Origin: CAYVNU01 sp964453265
Lineage (GTDB): Bacteria > Patescibacteriota > Doudnabacteria > UBA920
Direction: 5' to 3'
Assembly: GCA_964453265.1 (NCBI GenBank)
Contig: CAYVNU010000003.1
Span: 7,515 to 71,514 of the forward strand
DNA length: 64,000 nt
Shown: positions 1 through 9,054 of the stretch, piece by piece
How positions within the stretch are numbered: position 1 is the stretch's first letter
Layout: every line of letters starts with the position of its first letter
The notes under the pieces: generated by a model
Told to the model about the DNA's origin: nothing
The model's database searches: none
The model's input: the letters and a program-made list of their open reading frames with translations, nothing else
Made by a program: the position numbers and the translations under genes

Positions 1-1432
1 TTGCCTGCTCAATTAACCTATTTGCGCTGCGAACATTATGCGCATATTCACGAGCAATTAATTTAGAAATAACAAAAGGCTTAAACAATTCAAGAGCCAT
101 AATTTTAGGCAACCCGCATTGATGAAGTCTCAAATGAGGACCTACAACAATAACGCTGCGCCCGGAATAGTCAACGCGCTTACCCAAAAGGTTTTGCCTA
201 AAACGCCCTTGCTTACCCTTAAGCATGTCAGCCAAGCTTCTAAGTTTTCTTTTTTGTCCGGTACTGGCCGTTACTTCTTTCCCATGTCTAATACTGTTAT
301 CAATTAAAGCATCTACAGCTTCCTGTAACATGCGTTTTTCATTTCTCGTAATAACTTCCGGCGCCTTAATTTCTAAAAGTTTCTTTAAACGATTGTTGCG
401 GTTAATAACCCTGCGATATAAATCATTCAAATCAGAAGCCGCAAAACGTCCGCCGTCTAATTGCACCATAGGACGAAGATCCGGAGGAATTACCGGCAAA
501 GAACTAATTAACATCCATTCCGGCCTTAATCCGGAATTTATTAAAGACTTAATTAATTTTAAACGCTTTAGAACTTTTCTCTCAGCCTGGCCTTCAAGTT
601 CAGGTAACTCAGCCTGAAGCTCTGCTGCCAGACTTTCCAAGTTAACTTCTTCCAAAAGTCCTCTTAAAACTTCAGCACCGCTTCCGGCTGAAAAAACCGG
701 TCCATATTTTAATGACAAATCTCTGTATGCTAACTCACTTATAACCTGCATTTTTTTAATACTCTTTAACTCACTTCTGGCCTGATCTCTAATAGTTTCA
801 AGAGCATCAAGTTCCTTACTCCATGCATCTTTAAGCCGAGTTACCTCAGCATCAATTTCAGCCTGTAACACATCTAGATCCTTGCCGGACTTTTGATTAT
901 TGGCACTCTTTGCCTTACCAATCAAACTTTCAAATTTATCTTCAATTTCTTTTTTCTTAACTTTAAATTCTCTTTCAATTTGTTCTACAGTATTAATACG
1001 CGCTTCTTCATCTACATTAGAAATAACATAAGCTGCAAAATATACAACTTTTTCAAGTTCTTGAACACCTAAATCTAGTACCAACCCTAAACGGGAAGGA
1101 ACTCCACGCAAAAACCAAATATGAGCAACTGGCACTGAAAGTTTAATATGCCCCATGCGCTCTCGCCTAACGCTGGATTTGGTAACTTCCACGCCACACT
1201 TATCGCAAACAATGCCTTTATATCTAATTCGTTTGTACTTACCACAATAGCATTCCCAGTCTTTAATCGGGCCGAAAATTTTCTCGTCAAAAAGACCATC
1301 TTTTTCAGGACGCTGAGTCCTATAGTTAATAGTCTCTGGCTTTGTAACTTCACCATGCGACCAATTTAAAATTGTGTCCGGGCTGGCCAGTCTTAATCTT
1401 ACACCTTTGAAATCTTCTGTTTGGGTTAACAT
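1..1432 (-). CDS. rpoC: RNA polymerase beta' subunit, N-terminal part (runs off window)
   Basis: Reading the minus strand from an ATG at 1432 gives about 477 residues that stay open to the window edge, so the gene is cut by the window and is not broken. The zinc ribbon is visible near residues 70-88 (CYCGKY...CDKCGVEV), followed by the clamp/lid region with DLNDLYRRVINRNNRLK and the KRVDYSGRSVIVVGP rudder/switch segment. The catalytic NADFDGD motif would lie just beyond the edge. It begins 60 bp downstream of rpoB and is presumably cotranscribed. No Shine-Dalgarno site precedes the start. The call is secure. Confidence 0.97.
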   Translation of the reverse strand, partial: MLTQTEDFKGVRLRLASPDTILNWSHGEVTKPETINYRTQRPEKDGLFDEKIFGPIKDWECYCGKYKRIRYKGIVCDKCGVEVTKSSVRRERMGHIKLSVPVAHIWFLRGVPSRLGLVLDLGVQELEKVVYFAAYVISNVDEEARINTVEQIEREFKVKKKEIEDKFESLIGKAKSANNQKSGKDLDVLQAEIDAEVTRLKDAWSKELDALETIRDQARSELKSIKKMQVISELAYRDLSLKYGPVFSAGSGAEVLRGLLEEVNLESLAAELQAELPELEGQAERKVLKRLKLIKSLINSGLRPEWMLISSLPVIPPDLRPMVQLDGGRFAASDLNDLYRRVINRNNRLKKLLEIKAPEVITRNEKRMLQEAVDALIDNSIRHGKEVTASTGQKRKLRSLADMLKGKQGRFRQNLLGKRVDYSGRSVIVVGPHLRLHQCGLPKIMALELFKPFVISKLIAREYAHNVRSANRLIEQA

Positions 1433-1492
1433 AAAAAGTAAAAATTAAATTTATTATTCCGAAGTTTTTAGAAATTAATTGACACTGAAATG

Positions 1493-4400
1493 TTATTTTT
1501 TCTTTTCTTTCTTATATTTCTTGCTGTCTTTTTTAATTTCATCTGCAAACAAAGATGCATCGGGCACCTGCTGAGCTTGCATAACTTCTCCCGGCACAAT
1601 AATCTCCGACTCTTCGGAAGCTGAACTTACTACACCACCTTCTCCAAGCAATTCAACATCCAAACACAAGCTTTGTAATTCCTTAACCAATACCCTAAAG
1701 CTTTCCGGAACGTTTGGCTTTTTTATAGGCTCGCCTTTTACAATCGCTTCGTAAGTTTTACTTCTACCAACCACATCGTCCGATTTAATCGTTAACATTT
1801 CCTGCAAAGTATGAGCCGCACCATAACCTTCAAGCGCCCAGACTTCCATTTCTCCAAACCTCTGTCCGCCGAATTGAGCTTTACCACCAAGTGGCTGCTG
1901 AGTAATTAAGCTGTACGGACCGGTGCTGCGAGCATGCATTTTATCATCTACCAAATGATGAAGCTTAAGCATATAAGCAACTCCAACCGTTACTTTTTCA
2001 TCAAATTTTTCTCCGGTTTTACCATCGTACAAAACTACTTTTCCGCTTTCAGAAATACAACTCTTTTTTAGTTCCTCTTTAATTTGAGTTTCCGAAATAC
2101 CGTCCAAAACCGGCGTAGCAACATTATAACCAAGTCTTCTTGCAGCCATACCTAAGTGAGTTTCCAAAATCTGTCCCAAATTCATACGACTAACCACACC
2201 AAGAGGATTTAAAATTAAATCCACTGGCGTGCCGTCTTCCATAAATGGCAAATCTTCTACCGGGATAATTTTAGAAATAACGCCTTTGTTTCCGTGCCTA
2301 CCGGCCATTTTGTCACCCACCTGAATTTTTCTAAGCACAGCAACAGATACTTGAATAGAACGAATTACTCCAGATGGCAATTTGTCCCCCGCGTCCCGGC
2401 TAAATTCTCTTATATTCACAACCTTACCGTATTCGCCGTGAGGCAAAGTCAAAGAAGTATCTTTTACATCGCGAGATTTTTCACCGAAAATTACACGTAA
2501 AAGTTTTTCTTCTGCTGTTAAATCAGTTTCGCCTTTTGGCGTAATTTTACCTACTAAAATGTCGCCGGCCTTAACCTGTGCGCCAATACGTATCACGCCA
2601 GTTTCATCTAAATCTTTTAATTTTTCTTCGCCCACATTCGGAATATCCCTTGTAACCTGCTCCGGTCCAAGTTTGGTATCGCGCACATCTATTTTAAAAT
2701 CGTCAATATGAATTGAAGAATATAAATCTCTTTGTACCACTCTCTCGGAAACTAAAATAGCATCTTCATAGTTTCCACCTTCCCAAGACATGAACGCCAC
2801 TAAAACATTTTGCCCCAAAGCCAATTCTCCATTATGAGTCGAGGCACCGTCTGCCAACAAATCGCCTTTCTTAACCTTTTGTCCTTTAAATACTCTGGCA
2901 ACTTGGTTTATAGAAGTTGCTGAGTTGGTTCGCAAAAATTTTAATAAATGATATTCTTTTTTCTTGCCTTTTTCTCCGACTACCACAATTTTATCGCCCA
3001 TAGCAGAAACTACTTCACCATCTTCTTCGGCTAAAATAACCTGTCCGCTATCTCTGGCCGCTTTGCCTTCCATACCGGTACCAACAAAAGGCGCGTCCGG
3101 CCTTATGCAGGAAACTGCTTGACGTTGCATGTTGCTTCCCATAAGCGCACGGTTTGCATCGTCATGTTCCAAAAACGGAATAAGCGAAGTAGTTACGGAA
3201 ATAATTTGTTTTGGCGATACGTCTAAACAATCAATATCATCTGTCGCCGCAATACTCGGAACGCTCCGAACACGCACACTGGACCTGGCTGCTTTAAAGT
3301 GTTCATTTTCGTCAATTTCAATATTAGACTGCCCAATTACTAACTTTTCTTCTTCGTAAGCATCTAAGTAAATAATTTTTTCAGTCACAACCGGCTTTAT
3401 TCTAATTTCTAAAAGCTGATTGTTCTTGGCAATTTCTTTTGCTTGTTTTTCAGTAATCTCATGTCCAGCAGAAACCACTAAACCACCTTTTTCATCTTTA
3501 ACATCATACAAAGAAATTTGGCCAACCGCGGCTTTACCGTCGTTCTTAACAGCTTTCTTTACCAACCTATATGGAGTTTCTATAAAGCCAAAATCATTAA
3601 CCCGAGCATAGGTTGCTAAGTGAGCAACAAGTCCAATGTTAGGACCTTCCGGCGTGGTAATAGGACATAGTCTGCCGTAATGGCTTCTGTGCACATCTCT
3701 AACTTCAAAACCCGCGCGTTCCCTGGAAAGTCCACCCGGACCCATTGCAGAAAGCCTGCGCTTGTGTTCTAACTCAGCCAATGGATTTGTTTGGTCCATG
3801 AATTGTGACAATTGCGAAGATGAAAAGAATTCCTGCATAGTCGCAACTACCGGTCGCACATGAATTAACTGCGCCGGGGTAACAGTTTCCAAATCTGCTA
3901 ACGACATTCTGTCTTTAGCAATTCTCGCCATACGAGCCAAACCGACTCTAAATCTTGTCTGGATTAATTCCCCCACTGCTCTAACGCGTCGATTAGCCAA
4001 ATGGTCAATATCATCCGGCGTGCCTTGAGTAATATTTAAACGAATAATTTCTTTTACAACTAAAATTAAATCTTCTTTAGTTAAAAGCCCGCTTTCATTA
4101 CCCGAAACATTTAAGCGTTGATTAAATTTATAGCGACCGACAGCAGACAAATCATATCTATCTGCCATAAAAAACATTCCGCTAATTAAAGAGCGGGCAT
4201 TATCAACCGTAGCTAAATCTCCCGGACGAATTCTTTTATAGACTTCTTTAAAACCTTCATCAGCGTTCGTTGAAGCATCTTTTTCCAAAGTATTTTGAAT
4301 GTATTTTACATCCGGGTCAGTATCTACATCCGTAAAAGCAGCCAAAATTTCTTCATTGCTAGAAAGGCCGAAAACGCGCAACAAAGCAGTAATAGGTATT

Positions 4401-4978
4401 CTTCTTTTTCTATCGATTTTTACACCAATCACACCGGCCGCGTCAGTATCAAGTTCAAGCCATGCGCCACGGTTAGGAATAATTTTTCCACCATAATACT
4501 GCTTACCGCGAATACTTTCTGCGGAGAAAAATGCGCCCGGGGATTTTATAAGCTGATTAACAACAACACGCTCCACACCATTTATAATAAAAGTGCCTCT
4601 GGGGGTCATTAACGGAAAATCACCAAAATACACATCTTGTGTTTTTGTTTTTCCGGTAACTTTGTTTATTAATTTCGCGCTTACGTACAAAGGAGCTTCA
4701 AAAGTCGTATTGCGCTCTCTTGAGGTAAATTCATCATACTTGCTCTTGTCAAAAAAATAATCGCCAAAGTAAAGCTCTAAATTTTTTCCGGTAAAATCAC
4801 GAATAGGATTCACTTCACCCAAAAGTTCCTTTAAACCCTTTTCTAAAAACCATTTATAAGAATTTAATTGCACCTCAATTAAATTCGGCAACAAGGCTTC
4901 CTCGTGCCTATTTATAAAATATTTTCTGACTTTAACATCCTGTTTTTCGCTGGCAACTACCTGAGTATTTTTTGACAT
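1493..4978 (-). CDS. rpoB: RNA polymerase beta subunit
   Basis: The 1161-residue product is shorter than the E. coli protein (1342 residues), as in bacteria that lack the large beta insertions. The rifampicin-binding cluster is intact (QLSQFMDQTNPLAELEHKRR, then RLSAMGPGGLSRERAGFEVR), as are the C-terminal GDKMAGRHGNKGVISKI and the clamp-connector GGKAQFGGQRFGEMEVWALE. A GAGGGG Shine-Dalgarno-like stretch lies 8 nt before the ATG. The protein forms the core polymerase with beta'. The usual upstream rplJ/rplL genes are absent; a 500-bp leader region and a divergent ABC exporter are found instead. Confidence 0.98.
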   Translation of the reverse strand: MSKNTQVVASEKQDVKVRKYFINRHEEALLPNLIEVQLNSYKWFLEKGLKELLGEVNPIRDFTGKNLELYFGDYFFDKSKYDEFTSRERNTTFEAPLYVSAKLINKVTGKTKTQDVYFGDFPLMTPRGTFIINGVERVVVNQLIKSPGAFFSAESIRGKQYYGGKIIPNRGAWLELDTDAAGVIGVKIDRKRRIPITALLRVFGLSSNEEILAAFTDVDTDPDVKYIQNTLEKDASTNADEGFKEVYKRIRPGDLATVDNARSLISGMFFMADRYDLSAVGRYKFNQRLNVSGNESGLLTKEDLILVVKEIIRLNITQGTPDDIDHLANRRVRAVGELIQTRFRVGLARMARIAKDRMSLADLETVTPAQLIHVRPVVATMQEFFSSSQLSQFMDQTNPLAELEHKRRLSAMGPGGLSRERAGFEVRDVHRSHYGRLCPITTPEGPNIGLVAHLATYARVNDFGFIETPYRLVKKAVKNDGKAAVGQISLYDVKDEKGGLVVSAGHEITEKQAKEIAKNNQLLEIRIKPVVTEKIIYLDAYEEEKLVIGQSNIEIDENEHFKAARSSVRVRSVPSIAATDDIDCLDVSPKQIISVTTSLIPFLEHDDANRALMGSNMQRQAVSCIRPDAPFVGTGMEGKAARDSGQVILAEEDGEVVSAMGDKIVVVGEKGKKKEYHLLKFLRTNSATSINQVARVFKGQKVKKGDLLADGASTHNGELALGQNVLVAFMSWEGGNYEDAILVSERVVQRDLYSSIHIDDFKIDVRDTKLGPEQVTRDIPNVGEEKLKDLDETGVIRIGAQVKAGDILVGKITPKGETDLTAEEKLLRVIFGEKSRDVKDTSLTLPHGEYGKVVNIREFSRDAGDKLPSGVIRSIQVSVAVLRKIQVGDKMAGRHGNKGVISKIIPVEDLPFMEDGTPVDLILNPLGVVSRMNLGQILETHLGMAARRLGYNVATPVLDGISETQIKEELKKSCISESGKVVLYDGKTGEKFDEKVTVGVAYMLKLHHLVDDKMHARSTGPYSLITQQPLGGKAQFGGQRFGEMEVWALEGYGAAHTLQEMLTIKSDDVVGRSKTYEAIVKGEPIKKPNVPESFRVLVKELQSLCLDVELLGEGGVVSSASEESEIIVPGEVMQAQQVPDASLFADEIKKDSKKYKKEKKK

Positions 4979-5224
4979 GTTTTGTTCCCCTCTATATATA
5001 TGTTTAAAACAGAATATATAGGATATTATTTGCGCGCAAAAACCAGAGCTCTTTATTAAACCTTAAAAAGAGCCTATTGTTTTTGGCTTATTGCTTGTAA
5101 ATATTTTGCATTCGGGATAATCCCGGTAAAATTTAATGGCTTAATCTTACGCCTAAAGCGAGTTAATTAAGCTTGTGGTTTACAAATACTTCGTCCCCAA
5201 ATCGAGTATTATATTTGCTTATCA

Positions 5225-5253
5225 ATACTACATACTTTTAAATACTTTGTCAA
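5225..5253 (-). promoter_or_regulatory. Promoter for rpoBC with long leader
   Basis: On the minus strand TTGACA (5253-5248) is followed by 17 bp and TAGTAT (5230-5225). Transcription from here would give a leader of about 240 nt before rpoB. The leader holds a GGGATTATCCC-type hairpin near 5115-5127 and a GCTCTTT/AAAGAGC hairpin (5048-5073) followed by a short T run at about 5035-5043, which could be an attenuator. The 514-bp gap to the ABC genes otherwise holds no gene I can see. Confidence 0.6.
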
Positions 5254-5375
5254 CTCTTTTACTAAAAAAATCACAGAAATCAACCCTTATATCCTAAGTA
5301 TTCTTAAAAAAACCATTTTTTCTAAACCAAAACAACTAATTTACTCAATTATGTATGAATTATGTCAGAAATCTA

Positions 5376-5404
5376 TTGACAAACTATAAAAAAAGTGCTA
5401 TAAT
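5376..5404 (+). promoter_or_regulatory. Perfect sigma70-type promoter for the ABC exporter
   Basis: TTGACA (5376-5381), exactly 17 bp, and TATAAT (5399-5404) match the housekeeping consensus at all twelve positions. The predicted start near 5411 would leave an 80-nt leader. A second, extended -10 element (TG-G-TATAAT, 5477-5485) lies 7 nt before the ATG and would make a leaderless mRNA. Confidence 0.8.
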
Positions 5405-5492
5405 AAGGTCTTTTCCCAATTTTGGCTTATTTGTAAGGATTTTAAATATTTGGTCATTTTAATAGCTTATTTACTGTGGTATAATTATTTAA

Positions 5493-6443
5493 ATGGAAAA
5501 TGTCATTAACATCAAAAGTCTTAGCAAATCATACCCTTTTCCCAAGTCCAAAGGCTTATTTCAAGTTGTAAACAACATAAGTTTCTCTGTACAAAAGGGC
5601 GAAATTTTTGGCATTTTAGGGCCAAATGGTGCCGGCAAAACCACAACTTTGGAAATAATTGAGTGTTTAAAGCCGCAAACTTCGGGTATTGTTGAAGTTT
5701 TAGGCTTTAATAATTTAAAAAACCCAGAAGAAATAAAAAAAAGAATTGGTATTCAGCTACAATCGAGCCAATATTTACACCATTTGTCATTAAATGAGCT
5801 TTTAAAGCTTTTTCAATCTTTATATTCTTCCCCTAACTCAGACACCAAAAAAACCCCAAGCCATTTATTAAAATTGGTAAATTTAGAAGACAAGGCTAAT
5901 GCGGAATTTAAAGACCTCTCCGGCGGACAAAAACAGCGTTTTACTATTGCCACTTCTTTAGTCAATGACCCTGAAATCTTATTTTTGGACGAACCCACTA
6001 CCGGCCTTGACCCAAAGGCGAGAAGAAACTTATGGGAACTTATAAAAAAAATAAACTTAAGCGGCATTACCATAGTTCTTACCACTCACTATATGGAAGA
6101 GGCTGAATATTTGTGCAACCGCGTAGCTATAATGGACGAGGGCAAGATTTTAGAAACAGACGAGCCTAAAAAATTAATAGATAGGATTTCTACGACTACT
6201 CAAATTTCTTTTTTATCTACAAACCAAATAAACGAAAATATTTTTAAAGCCCTGCCCGAAGTTACAAAAGTTTTAAACAAATTTCCCAAAACTATTGTGG
6301 AAATATCTTCCCTAGACCATATTAACAAGGTGGTAGATATTTTAAAAACCAATCAAATAAATTTTTCCGGCTTCACAGTAAAAACTGCCAGCTTAGAAGA
6401 TGTATATTTGGATTTAACGGGAAAGGAGTATGAAAATGAATAG
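5493..6443 (+). CDS. ABC exporter ATP-binding subunit (ABC-2 / DrrA-like)
   Basis: This 316-residue protein has all nucleotide-binding motifs in order: Walker A GPNGAGKT (about 43-50), signature LSGGQKQR (about 141-148), Walker B ILFLDEPTTGLD and the H-loop TTHYMEE. The roughly 80 residues after the core match the C-terminal extension of DrrA/NatA-type exporters of drugs or lipids. It acts at the inner face of the membrane with the permease encoded by the overlapping next gene. The substrate cannot be read from the sequence. Confidence 0.93.
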   Translation: MENVINIKSLSKSYPFPKSKGLFQVVNNISFSVQKGEIFGILGPNGAGKTTTLEIIECLKPQTSGIVEVLGFNNLKNPEEIKKRIGIQLQSSQYLHHLSLNELLKLFQSLYSSPNSDTKKTPSHLLKLVNLEDKANAEFKDLSGGQKQRFTIATSLVNDPEILFLDEPTTGLDPKARRNLWELIKKINLSGITIVLTTHYMEEAEYLCNRVAIMDEGKILETDEPKKLIDRISTTTQISFLSTNQINENIFKALPEVTKVLNKFPKTIVEISSLDHINKVVDILKTNQINFSGFTVKTASLEDVYLDLTGKEYENE

Positions 6444-7173
6444 TTTTAAAGAACTTTTCCTGGCCAACCTAAAAATTATTTTTAGAAATCATTCAGGACT
6501 TTTTTGGAGTCTAGCAGTTCCTTTGGGTCTATATATTGCCTTAGCGGTTTTACCTATTCCTAATTTGGGTTTTATAAGTTACAAAAATTTTGCCTTACCG
6601 GGAATAATAACCTACGTAATTATGCAAGGCGGTATTTATACTCTAGCCTACTGGCTAATTGACCTAAAAAGCCGTGGGGTAATAAAAAGGTTTTTGGCAA
6701 CGCCAATTAAAAATAGCGAGTTAATATTAAGTGTTATTGCCGCGCGCCTTTGCGTAACACTTCTCCAGTCCGTTCTCATAACTTTGGTAGGCATAGTATT
6801 TTTTGGCGCTCAGTTCGCGGGAAACCTTATTTCGTGCCTGGTACTTATTTTGCTTGGTAGCGGAATATTTTTATGTATTGGGCTTTTAGTTTCAAATTAC
6901 GCCGGAAGTTACGAGGCCGCAGCGCCAATTACTTCAAGCATAGGCATGCCATTTGCCTTTTTAGGTAATTTATTTTTACCGGTTGTATTTTTGCCAAATA
7001 TTTTACAAACAGTTTCTAAATTTTTACCAGTTACCTACCTATCAGACGGCCTTCGGCAAGCCTATTTATATGCTTTTGATTTTGAAAAAATTGGTAAAGA
7101 CATTTTAATTTTAAGCCTCTGGTTACTTGGTATTTTGCTAATAACCCTTAAAGTTTTTAAATTAAAAGAATAG
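6436..7173 (+). CDS. ABC-2 type permease subunit
   Basis: This is a six-helix hydrophobic protein of the ABC-2 family, with cytoplasmic N terminus and segments such as GLFWSLAVPLGLYIALAVL. Two in-frame ATGs exist at 6430 and 6436. I chose 6436 because an AAGGAG motif ends 7 nt upstream of it but only 1 nt before the other. The gene overlaps the end of the ATPase gene by 8 nt, so the two are translationally coupled. It forms the transmembrane channel of the exporter. A strong bidirectional terminator follows directly. Confidence 0.9.
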   Translation: MNSFKELFLANLKIIFRNHSGLFWSLAVPLGLYIALAVLPIPNLGFISYKNFALPGIITYVIMQGGIYTLAYWLIDLKSRGVIKRFLATPIKNSELILSVIAARLCVTLLQSVLITLVGIVFFGAQFAGNLISCLVLILLGSGIFLCIGLLVSNYAGSYEAAAPITSSIGMPFAFLGNLFLPVVFLPNILQTVSKFLPVTYLSDGLRQAYLYAFDFEKIGKDILILSLWLLGILLITLKVFKLKE

Positions 7174-7180
7174 TATAAAA

Positions 7181-7207
7181 AAACTCTCCGCTACGAGCGG
7201 AGAGTTT
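7181..7207. terminator. Bidirectional terminator between ABC permease and tsaB-like gene
   Basis: An 11-bp stem (AAACTCTCCGC / GCGGAGAGTTT) with a 5-nt loop is followed by a T run on both strands. The minus-strand tsaB-like stop codon lies inside it. Confidence 0.85.
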
Positions 7208-7535
7208 TTTTGACTAAATATTTTATTGGAATATTCCAGGCCATACTTAACGCCTGCCCCACCGCAGCGGCTATCCGCAAACCCGTAAAACTACCCTGGC
7301 CTTTGTATACAATAATCTTTTTAAGCTCAATTTTTGGATCTTTAATCTTATTTGATTTCAAAAATATATCCAAGTCATTTAGAATTTCCGAACTTTCACG
7401 AGGCTTCACGGCAAAAGACTTCTGCTTGTCTTTTTTCCCCGATTTAGATAGTTTAAATACTAACTTTCCATATTCAGCGGTATCGATCTGCAGGATATTT
7501 TTGTCAATTTTGTTCATTTTTGTCATTTTTGTCAT
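7191..7535 (-). CDS. TsaB-like protein, N-terminal half only
   Basis: The signature GQGSFTGLRIAAAVGQAL near residue 75 matches the TsaB/YeaZ family, the dimerisation partner of TsaD in synthesis of the tRNA modification t6A. The protein has 114 residues, about half the usual length, and ends after KYLVKKTLRS within the terminator hairpin, so the second ASKHA half is missing. Candidate starts are 7535, 7526 and 7517; the first two lie in a tandem TTTTTGTCA repeat that overlaps the end of the murE-like gene. TsaE is encoded at 33.0 kb. Whether the short form works is unknown. Confidence 0.7.
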   Translation of the reverse strand: MTKMTKMNKIDKNILQIDTAEYGKLVFKLSKSGKKDKQKSFAVKPRESSEILNDLDIFLKSNKIKDPKIELKKIIVYKGQGSFTGLRIAAAVGQALSMAWNIPIKYLVKKTLRS

Positions 7536-9054
7536 TTTTATTTAGTTCTTCTTTCGCTACGCTTACTTCGTCCCATTCTATGCGATGGTTCCCGGGCAAA
7601 ACCAAAAATTGTTCGCTACCCTTGCCGGTAATTAAAACAATATCATTTTCTTTAGCCAGTTTCAACGCTTCAGCTATGGCATAACGCCTGTCTAAATGCC
7701 GCTCTATCCTTTTCTCTTTTCTCTTTTCTCTTAGAACTGTATTTATTCCCTCTTCAATATCTTCCGCTATTCTTTCCGGATCACTATCATACACATCGTC
7801 GTTGGTGATTATAATGGTGTCAGCAATTTGTGCGGAAATTTGTCCAAATAAAAATCTTTTTTGCACATCGCGGTGCCCGCCCGTTGAACCAAATACATGG
7901 ATTAATTTGTTGTGAGGCAAGCTACTTGCAGCCATTAGCGCTGCTTTTATAGAAACCGGTTCGCAACCATAGTCTACAAAAATTTTAAAGCCTCTATTAT
8001 TTTCCACTTCTTCCATTCTCCCGCGAATTTTTGTAAAGGTAGATATTGCTTTAGCCGAGTCTTCTAATTTTATACCAAGCTGGTTGGCTGTGACCGTAGC
8101 AAGCAATGCATTGTACAAATTAAATTCGCCGGGCAGTTTAACTTGAAAAGTTACATTGCCAATTTGAAATCCGTCATTCAATTTATTCGCCTTAATATAA
8201 CTAACCCCCTCTAACTCCCGCTTTGACAAGGGGGAGGATTCAGAATTCCCCTCCTCTTTAAAGGAGGGGTTAGGGGAGGTTATATTTAATCTGGTTGATA
8301 TTTTTTTCTCCGCATTAAACTGTAAAAACCACTCAGCATTTTCATCATCCCCATTCACAATAATAGTTTTGCTGACTTGCTTACCGGCTGACACGCTTAC
8401 CAGCTTACTCGCTGACTCACTTACCGCTTCAAACAACTTTCCTTTCGCCTTTCTATAATTTTCAAACCCGCCGTGCGCTTCTATGTGAGCGTGAGACAAA
8501 TTAGTTAAAACTGCTAAGTCAAACTTTATTCCCAAATGTCTGTTTTGCGCCAAGCCCTCCGACGTACATTCCACCACTGCGTATTTACAACCGTTATTTA
8601 AAATTTGTCTAAGCTGTTTTTGTAAAAGCCACCCGCCCGGCATACTTAAACCGTGTTTGTTTATATATTCCGTTTTCCCGTCAAAAAAACTTACGGTGGT
8701 AATAAACCCCGCTCCACTTTTTATTGTACTTTTTACGTTTGTGTCTTTTGTGCTTAATTCCATAGCAACCTGATCACTACTTTTAACATCTGAAAAGTGG
8801 GGCGGGGTAAACCCACAACTCTGCTTTCCCTCCTCTCCCTTAAGGGGAGAGGCTGGGTGAGGGTGGTAATTTAAAATGCTCGATAACATCTGCACCGTAG
8901 TCGACTTCCCTGCCGTTCCAGTAACTCCTACTACAATCATTTTTGATGACGGATTACCAAAATACCAACTCGCCACAATAGCTAAAAACCCGTGGTAATA
9001 CGGGCGTAAAAATTTAAGTACTGTATTGGGAATAATTTTTTTTATTAAATTCAT
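7504..9054 (-). CDS. Mur ligase family protein (MurE-like)
   Basis: The ATP-binding loop GVTGTAGKSTT (about 43-53), the central LTNLSHAHIEAHGG and the C-terminal FGSTGGHRDVQKR and DDVYDSDPERI segments place this 516-residue protein among UDP-N-acetylmuramyl-tripeptide synthetases. The usual N-terminal UDP-MurNAc-binding domain is replaced by a short hydrophobic segment. It probably adds the third residue of the peptidoglycan stem peptide or a related peptide. Its ATG overlaps the femX stop as ATGA, so the two are coupled. Three in-frame insertions encoded by genomic repeats occur at about 8800-8870, 8200-8283 and 8365-8430, probably as surface loops. Confidence 0.82.
   Translation of the reverse strand: MNLIKKIIPNTVLKFLRPYYHGFLAIVASWYFGNPSSKMIVVGVTGTAGKSTTVQMLSSILNYHPHPASPLKGEEGKQSCGFTPPHFSDVKSSDQVAMELSTKDTNVKSTIKSGAGFITTVSFFDGKTEYINKHGLSMPGGWLLQKQLRQILNNGCKYAVVECTSEGLAQNRHLGIKFDLAVLTNLSHAHIEAHGGFENYRKAKGKLFEAVSESASKLVSVSAGKQVSKTIIVNGDDENAEWFLQFNAEKKISTRLNITSPNPSFKEEGNSESSPLSKRELEGVSYIKANKLNDGFQIGNVTFQVKLPGEFNLYNALLATVTANQLGIKLEDSAKAISTFTKIRGRMEEVENNRGFKIFVDYGCEPVSIKAALMAASSLPHNKLIHVFGSTGGHRDVQKRFLFGQISAQIADTIIITNDDVYDSDPERIAEDIEEGINTVLREKRKEKRIERHLDRRYAIAEALKLAKENDIVLITGKGSEQFLVLPGNHRIEWDEVSVAKEELNKNDKNDKNEQN
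8203..8283. repeat. Palindromic repeat inserted in frame in murE-like gene (copy 1)
   Basis: Two nested palindromes (CCCCCT...AGGGGG and CCCCTCCTCTTTAAAGGAGGGG-like) are followed by GGTTAGGGGAGG. They encode a Pro/Ser/Glu-rich stretch not expected in Mur ligases. Relatives lie at 8826-8866, 14697-14736 and 59340-59377. Confidence 0.8.
8826..8866. repeat. Palindromic repeat inserted in frame in murE-like gene (copy 2)
   Basis: CCTCTCCCTTAAGGGGAGAGG (palindromic core, 8832-8852) is followed by GCTGGGTGAGGGTGG, the widespread CCTCTCCC...GGTGAGGG family. It encodes HPHPASPLKGEEG between the P-loop region and the next Mur motif. Confidence 0.8.
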
